NCBI GenBank assembly: GCA_018806985.1
Contig: JADANN010000174.1
Location: 818,001 to 882,000, forward strand
From: Angiostrongylus vasorum
Lineage: Eukaryota > Nematoda > Chromadorea > Rhabditida > Metastrongylidae
Length of the DNA: 64,000 nucleotides
Reading direction: 5' to 3'
Positions 58,275 through 64,000 of the stretch are shown in pieces; the first letter of the stretch is position 1; each line of letters opens with the position of its first letter. The notes under the pieces were generated by a model, which saw only the letters and a program-made list of their open reading frames with translations, was not told the origin of the DNA and ran no database searches. The position numbers and the translations under genes are program-made.

Positions 58275-58646
58275 TTTATACGACCCGACGTCACAATTTA
58301 TTGTAATTTCAGCATTTCCTGCACTCGATTCGTTTCTTCGCATCCACATGTAGGTGTTCCAACTATTGCGGGGTTCGGCTATCTGTTGAGGTTTTTTGAT
58401 ATTATGAATGTCGCTGAATGCTGGTCGAGTCGATTATCCCTAGAAATTCTGGGTAACTGTAATACAGCGCTCTCAGGTCTTCAGTACAGTTTGTCTCCAG
58501 CCTTTGTCGATTCGTGGGATCGAGTTAATTCAAAATAAATCTGATACCAATCCGCTGAGAGTAGGAGGATGAGGACTCGGGAGCAATGGGGCAAGGTCGA
58601 ACCAGGGCCAATCGAGCGGCACCATTCTTACTGCTCTGCCAGCGCC
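58275..58646 (-). repeat. SINE family 2 copy
   Basis: Minus copy: head CGCTGGCAGAGCAGTAAGAA, B box CCTGGTTCGACCTTGCCCCA. Body shared with 2.6 kb (GAATGCTGGTCGAGTCGATT on plus). Confidence 0.75.
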
Positions 58647-58649
58647 TGA

Positions 58650-59640
58650 TCTGAAAAAAATGCACAGTGAATGTCTTGTGTCACTCGAAGACCACGAGAT
58701 TTTGAAGACGTTTCACGTTTTCTTGCCAAACTCTCAGCTTTGTTTACAGAACCAGACTTTTGTTCGTGTCGATTGTCTTTCTTGCTAGCCGCTTGCGTTT
58801 TGATGACCCTCTCCGTACTCGTTGCTTCTTCTATCAGGGCGGATTTGTGTGCCTTCCAGTATTTGCTATGCACTTCACTCCTCCGAGCGTCATTGAAAAA
58901 AGAGAAACTTCTCTCGATTTATAGCTTTACTTGTTTTGTAGATTCCCGTTAAAAACTTTGGTATATCATGGTTAATTTACCTCAACTCGTAGACTCATTT
59001 CATTCCGTTTGAAGACTACCAATTTCCCTCAGTTGTTTCCATTCTCGTCTTTTCTTCCTTTAGAAAGTTACTCTTCAGCCACACGTAATTATTCGCTTGT
59101 TTCGGCTAAAATTCCTTACTTATTCAGTAGACGATTAAACCCGTTGTCACAGATTTACTACTTCCTTCGTACTTTCTCGTGTAATTGATAGCAAGTCTTT
59201 TTGTCTTCTCTGATGTCAGTTTGCTGTGCTTCCATAGAGTGCGATTCTCTTGTCCTTCGTCCATGAGTTGCTTTGTGGCCTCACGCACGATATAAAATTC
59301 CTTCAGCTGTTGTAGGCTCAATATACCAATGTCTCCTTTTTTTTTCCGAAGGTTTTCTCGAATCTCCTAACCGTATTCTTCACTTCAGTGCTTCCGAATT
59401 CTGGACCCATCCTAAACATTTTATAGATGTCATTTTCACGGTACACAATCCATCTTTGTCCATTCTCTTTCTCGAGGGCGATCTTTGTTATTAAACAGCG
59501 CGCATTAGAAAATCAAGCTGTGGCCCTGAGAGTGCTTCTCGTCGACCTCTCTTTTTCAAATGAAAATAAGCAGCACTATCAATCACATAGCTTTCAACTT
59601 CAACATTCTTAAACTCTCTTTTTATCGCAGTCATTGTGCT
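58650..59640 (-). pseudogene. Decayed lysine-rich coding region, family unknown
   Basis: Minus-strand reading in successive frames gives MTAIKREFKNVEVESYVIDS... (59630 on), RWIVYRENDIYKMFRMGPEF (about 59455-59395), SLQQLKEFYIVREATKQLMD (59321-59124) and SKYWKAHKSALIEEATSTER (58873-58650). The pieces are separated by stops or frame changes without good splice sites. All are charged, coil-like and of similar composition, so a single broken protein is plausible. I do not recognise it; a repeat-encoded protein is possible. Confidence 0.3.
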
Positions 59641-59649
59641 TGACGAGAC

Positions 59650-61040
59650 GTCACGTACTTCGCAGGCTGTATGTGTAAGACGAGGTCGGCATCAGCTCAC
59701 AGGAGGTTCCCCTCTCGCGCTGCCCTGCATGCTTGTGGGATTCTCCCATTCTTTAAACTATCGTTTGTATTTCGATATTCTTCTTCGCTGTAGTCTTTTC
59801 GTTGGGAATGTCGAAATAGCCTATGTGTGTTGTAAAGCTAAAAGACTTCGTTTCTATCTCTGTACTCAATTTCTAGCTCTTATCATGGGTGGTCTGTTCT
59901 CCAGAAAGGCAATACATTTGTCTACTTTTTTTCTTCAACATTTTTTGATTATTCGATTTTTCAAAGCAGAGATAATTTGCCTTTAAATAAGTTTTAAAAG
60001 TAGTTGTTCGTCTCGTGTTTGATCCAAACTTAATCCTAATTTACTTTACTTGCGTTCAAGAGCAGATCTTAACACTTGTGGCTACACAGTTCCATTGTTG
60101 TCGTAACCCGAGGAGTCGATGATTGTTATGGGTTCTCTCTTCTTAACGCTGTTCTTCAATACCTTTTGTTCGACCCTATGAACAATTCATTAGCACTTTG
60201 CGTCTAATAGCCAACGAGGAAACGTTTTGCTATGTAAACGAGAATGAATTCTTTCCAAAAGAGTGACTAGAGATCACTTGTTCAACATCGAGATGTAGAC
60301 TATCTAGCCATATTCTTTTGTTATTTAGCGTTCTATTCGTTAATGATGTTCGATGCTTCGTGCCTAGATTATTATCGCCATGATTTCACGATAAATCAAA
60401 GGCAGAAAGCATTTTAGGGATACGAACCGCTATAAATGTCATCAACTCTTGGTGTACCGGTGGATGGCTTGGGAAAGGACGACGAGTCGAGAGGAAATGG
60501 ACATGTGAGATAATGTAATTCACTAGTAGTACTATATTCCTCTAGAGCGCTTTCACAAAATCACAACTCAATTAGCCCGAAAATTTTTTTTACTCCAGCT
60601 GCTTTGCTGTTTTATTTCGATTATTTGAGAATCTTTTGAACGTAAGAGTGTTTTTGTTAAGATCGCTGTACCGGAAAGCTCGTTACAACGACAGAGTTTC
60701 ATTCGACGGTCGCGTTCTTCTCCAGGTGTGGATATGAAGGTCGCGCACGAGGACAGAGGCCTCGGTTCAAGAGTCGGTTGCCTTTTGGGTCTTTTTTCTA
60801 TGTGGATTTCGACCTGCTAAAATTGCACGATTTTACTCTTCTGCGAAATTCGATATTGGCTTTTTCTGCACTTTCAAAGATAGAAATTCTTCCAACCATG
60901 AAGATGACCACAATTTTTTAAAATTCCGTCCAAGGGACGTTCTTAAGGTCTCCTCTGACTTGAAATTCGAAAAAATTGCACACCTGATTTTCTGCTTTTC
61001 CTTCTTTTAACTATGCGCGAATGAGAGGAAAACTTTCAAT
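59650..61040. other. Sequence with no recognisable feature
   Basis: About 1.4 kb, T-rich on the plus strand. The open frame at 59636-59986 has no family-like content. Confidence 0.4.
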
Positions 61041-61045
61041 TCAAA

Positions 61046-61446
61046 CTTGACACTTGACACTTGAACGGCTCGTCCTCACTGGTTGTGCGGGCCCCAGCAT
61101 AATCACCATTTACCGGACATTTGATGGCTAAGCCACTGTGGTTCCCTGGAATCCCGAGGTCAGCCTGGCCAAAGTCTGCCCCAGGTCTTCACCACCACGG
61201 GCAGTCGCAGCCCTTGTGGATCAGAGGGAGATTTGCCACCACGCGACTTTGATACCAGAACGGTGATGGATCCTAGTATTGGTTTACTCTTAGCTAGGCT
61301 TCCTGATGGAAACGCCGGACTCCTTCTCAGCTTGGGAGGCCCTGCCGGGCGGACGAATCCCTCCGCTGTACATCGCAGTCCGACACCCAGGAAGACCTCC
61401 CAGCCGCGATGAGGCGGCAAACCGTTGGGAGGGTAATTCAAACTAG
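61046..61446 (-). repeat. Repeat family D, copy 2
   Basis: Inverted relative to 19610-20039 and similar throughout, e.g. GGTTTACTCTTAGCTAGGCT and TTCCTGATGGAAACGCCGGA. The tail end (left) shows TTGACACTTGACACTTGAAC repeats. More GC-rich than its surroundings. The 93-residue frame it carries is a repeat frame, not a gene. Confidence 0.75.
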
Positions 61447-61901
61447 TTCATCTCAAATTCGATGTCGGCTTAACCGGCATAGAAACTCTTGAGAGAGGAA
61501 CACCCAAAAATTTTGTGCGAAGCTGCTTCTCAGATTTATCCTTCAAGAAAAAAACCTTCACTTGGAATTTTGGCTAACGAAGCAACGAACCGAAAAATAG
61601 CCAGAGTTCAATAAAAGAAGAAAGTGAAACATTTTAATAAAGTTTTTCTGATTGCTGAGAAAGAAAAGAGCTGAAAATGGATTCGGTGCAGGTGCGACAT
61701 CTTCACAGTATGGAGAGCGTTGTAAAACTATTCACCAAGGTCAGTTCTTCAGTTGTGGATTGTCTGTGCTGTGCTTGTTTTGTCGCAGGTGTTCGTCTCT
61801 CGCAAGGCTTTTTTCGTTTTGTGTGTTTAACCGCCTTCGATGAATTTTACTTGATTGCATTTTTCTGTGCGAATACAATCACAATACCGCCACGGTTTCA
61901 G

Positions 61902-61979
61902 AGCAGTAGAAGAAGTCACACCTCTAAGGAACAAGAACCCTGGCCTACGCTCGATGCTCTACGGCCTTGATCAGAAGCT
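61902..61979 (+). CDS. Candidate exon of an unidentified plus-strand gene
   Basis: Acceptor CCACGGTTTCAG|AGCAGT; donor AAGCT|GTAAGT. In the frame that stays open across the intron it encodes AVEEVTPLRNKNPGLRSMLY and GLDQK. Phase 2 in and 2 out. No exon with a matching phase-2 end was found upstream; the ATG frame at 61677 ends in phase 0 at AAG|GTCAGT and does not fit. Confidence 0.45.
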
Positions 61980-62040
61980 GTAAGTCCTCTATGAAAAAAA
62001 TTCCCGAAAATCTCGCCAAAACAACTTTCATTTTCTTTAG

Positions 62041-62087
62041 TGAACGAGAAGAGGCTGCGATCAAAAAGCGGCAGAAGAAGCAGCACA
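62041..62087 (+). CDS. Candidate next exon of the same gene
   Basis: Acceptor TTTTCTTTAG|TGAACG; donor CAGCACA|GTGAGT; intron of only 61 bp. Continues the same frame with LEREEAAIKKRQKKQH, a charged helix. The short intron with strong sites on both sides supports a real gene. Ends in phase 1; the following exon was not found. Confidence 0.45.
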
Positions 62088-62246
62088 GTGAGTTGGTTTA
62101 ATCAAATTTAGAGCTTAGTCAATCAAAAATCTACTGCAAGCTTACACGTCGCCGTTCTCTTTCTCGTCCTTATCATTATTATTACCATTACTGTTGACAG
62201 CTCCTTTGATTATCATCTGTGATCAATTATAATTCTAAGTAAAAAA

Positions 62247-62442
62247 CATTGCTGGGATATTTGCAAAACTCCGAGTGGTGTGGTGGTGATCGCGCTAGCC
62301 CCCCGGAATGGTTATTGCACGTTCGTTCCCCACCGCATACACCTGCGGTCCGGAGTTTTGGAAACATCTCAGCATCGTTGTGGTTGTACCACACACAATA
62401 CCCTCCCGTGAAAAATTGTAACAGGCAGTAAATGAAAAAAAG
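62247..62442 (+). repeat. Family 3 tRNA-like fold-back repeat
   Basis: Begins GCTGGGATATTTGCAAAACT CCGAG and later has the inverse CTCAGC..., GGAGTTTTGGAAACATCTCA. Between them are the head GTGGTGTGGTGGTGATCGCG and CACGTTCGTTCCCCACCGCA. So the ends are inverted relative to each other. Confidence 0.7.
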
Positions 62443-62449
62443 ATATTAA

Positions 62450-64000
62450 AAATTTTGTGTTTTGCTACATCGACACTTAACAAAAAAGCCATAATGAAGT
62501 GTGGCCAAGAAAGGAACTGCAAGAAGAACTAATTGAGAGATAAATTCTACGTAACAAAGTTAGCAGCACTTGAATTTCTAGAACTTCTTCAGCCTTCGAG
62601 TAACTAACAGTCACGTTTTCGCCAATCTTCCACTGAGTACAACTGTTCCATTGTGTTCTCAAATGCCATAAAGCTCCTCACAAGTCCTGATTCACATATG
62701 CCCACATGGCTTAGACTTTCATCCGGAACATTTTAAAACGTGATACTCATCGTCGCAGGACTCCGTACAGGTTTCCTATTTCTTGTTAAATCGGCCAATT
62801 CTATTGTTTGCTCTGCTACCGTGATGAGATGGTAATTTTTTGACATCAAGTATTGTTGTACAGCGACACGTTCAACCAGATCCAACCTGCTTACAATTTG
62901 GAGACCTCCATCTGGACTTCAACTTAAGATTAGTCTTGTACCAGAAACAGTCACCCTCACGAAAGAAATAACCCCGAGCTCAAGATAAAAACCTGATTGA
63001 CAAGTTCTTATTCTGGAGTAAATTTCGCCTGAAGAATAAAATACCGTTGAACGAAAGCAGTACTGTATTATTTCGTGACTAAGGCTTTAACCTCAATAGT
63101 TGCATCTATTCTATCCATGCTGTTTTATCACACTTTTCATCGAGTTGCTTCTTTCTGTAGTTTCTCTGTCCTATTCAAAGTGAAATTGAAGAGGTTGCGA
63201 GTTTCCGTATTCATTTAGAAATTTAAACGAGTTCTTTCGAACAGAATTTGTCACTCTAAGATTTAAGGGAAGTACAGCGCAGGTGAATGTGGGTGATATC
63301 CAGCACGCACTTGGTCGTTGGTTCTATCCTTCGCTGCGGGCAAGTGAAGGCCGCTATAATTTTGAGGTTGACAAATTTGTATTAAAGTTGGCGGGGAGGG
63401 AGAAGAACACTAATTTCCGACATTATTAGGCTTCCACTAGTCATAATACAGATGAAAGGTGCAGTCATTTATCTTTGCGATGTTTTTCCCCTTGAACGGC
63501 AAGGTGGTTTTTCGAAAAGGCGCTCTCTACTAACGGAGCACCGGAGTAGTTGAAAACATTGTAGACCTGTATAAGCAACCTCGCTCTATTGCAGTATTTA
63601 CTTTTTATGAGATATTCTTCTACTTTTAATTTTTCTTAGAGCTAGTGTTCTAACAAAATTGAAAATGGGACATAAATTCGTGAAAGTTCCATTCTGGCAA
63701 GGTAGCCGCGAAGACGAGCTATGCATTAGAGATCACAAGTTTTGTGCTGGATCATATACGGCTTGTTCAATTTCCTTAGTGTTCGAAGTACGAGCCTCAA
63801 TGGAGAAAAACACTAATAGTAGGTATCGTGGAAACGAGAAAACTAGGATTTCATCCTCGTAAAACTAGAGAGCTGGTGTCTTATTTTCTAGGATTTGAAT
63901 CACGAGCTGCGATATTTCGGTTTAAAGATGAAAATGGACATTGTTTCATGTCATGTGACTTTCCTATAGGTCACGTCGTCGCTTAGTTGTTGAAAGATTC
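62450..64000. other. Sequence with no recognisable feature
   Basis: The last 1.5 kb holds only short frames, including 63659-63862 (plus, MGHKFVKVPFWQGSREDELC...), which has no family match. Further exons of the 62-kb gene could be here but I could not support any. Confidence 0.4.

Noticed and set aside
61160..61441. 93-codon minus-strand frame as a gene
   Set aside because: Contained in repeat D; the other copy at 19.6 kb has it interrupted and shifted.
61677..61738. ATG frame MDSVQVRHLHSMESVVKLFT as exon 1 of the 62-kb gene
   Set aside because: It ends in phase 0 at AAG|GTCAGT whereas the next exon needs phase 2; joining them leads to a stop, so it is not supported as that exon.

Overview
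This window is nuclear DNA of a multicellular eukaryote, most likely a parasitic strongylid (hookworm-like) nematode. Three things point that way: short exons (about 60-270 bp) with TTTTCAG-type acceptors, exon-by-exon reading of two animal gene families in the form nematodes carry them, and introns inflated to kilobases by mobile-element debris. The species call is inference. No bacterial operon, CRISPR array or prophage is present. Most open frames of 60-130 codons come from repeats or chance, not genes.

Left part, minus strand, about 15.4 kb down to the left edge: the first ten coding exons of a P-glycoprotein (ABC transporter, subfamily B). Joined, they give a phase-consistent 1188 nt (396 codons), from the start methionine through all six helices of transmembrane domain 1 to the FSYPSRPE segment that opens nucleotide-binding domain 1. 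The Walker A exon and everything after it lie beyond the left edge. Its introns hold an RTE-like LINE, two Penelope-like (PLE) fragments placed head to head, and several SINEs.

Centre, minus strand, 31.5 kb down to 18.5 kb: a complete ten-exon gene for a CRAL-TRIO/GOLD (SEC14-like) lipid-transfer protein of about 383 residues. Every exon junction is phase-consistent except exon 3/exon 4, where the canonical acceptor gives one base too many. A trans-splice-like TTCAG directly precedes the start codon, and a GC-rich island lies about 0.7-0.9 kb upstream.

Right part, 32-64 kb: mostly gene-poor and repeat-rich. It has a Penelope-like element with a decayed reverse transcriptase and GIY-YIG region, decayed RTE fragments, many SINEs, a near-perfect 140-bp hairpin and simple repeats. 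Two short phase-linked plus-strand exons near 62 kb and a decayed lysine-rich minus-strand coding region near 59 kb are the only other gene-like signals, and neither was identified.

Repeats dominate. SINE family 1 (about 280 bp, tRNA-like head, TTTATCCTTTAT tail) occurs about two dozen times, at least seven copies with clear target-site duplications. Further families are SINE family 2 (about 370 bp), family 3 (about 200 bp, fold-back), an approximately 420-bp family D in two inverted copies, and PLE end blocks with a hammerhead-ribozyme-like core.
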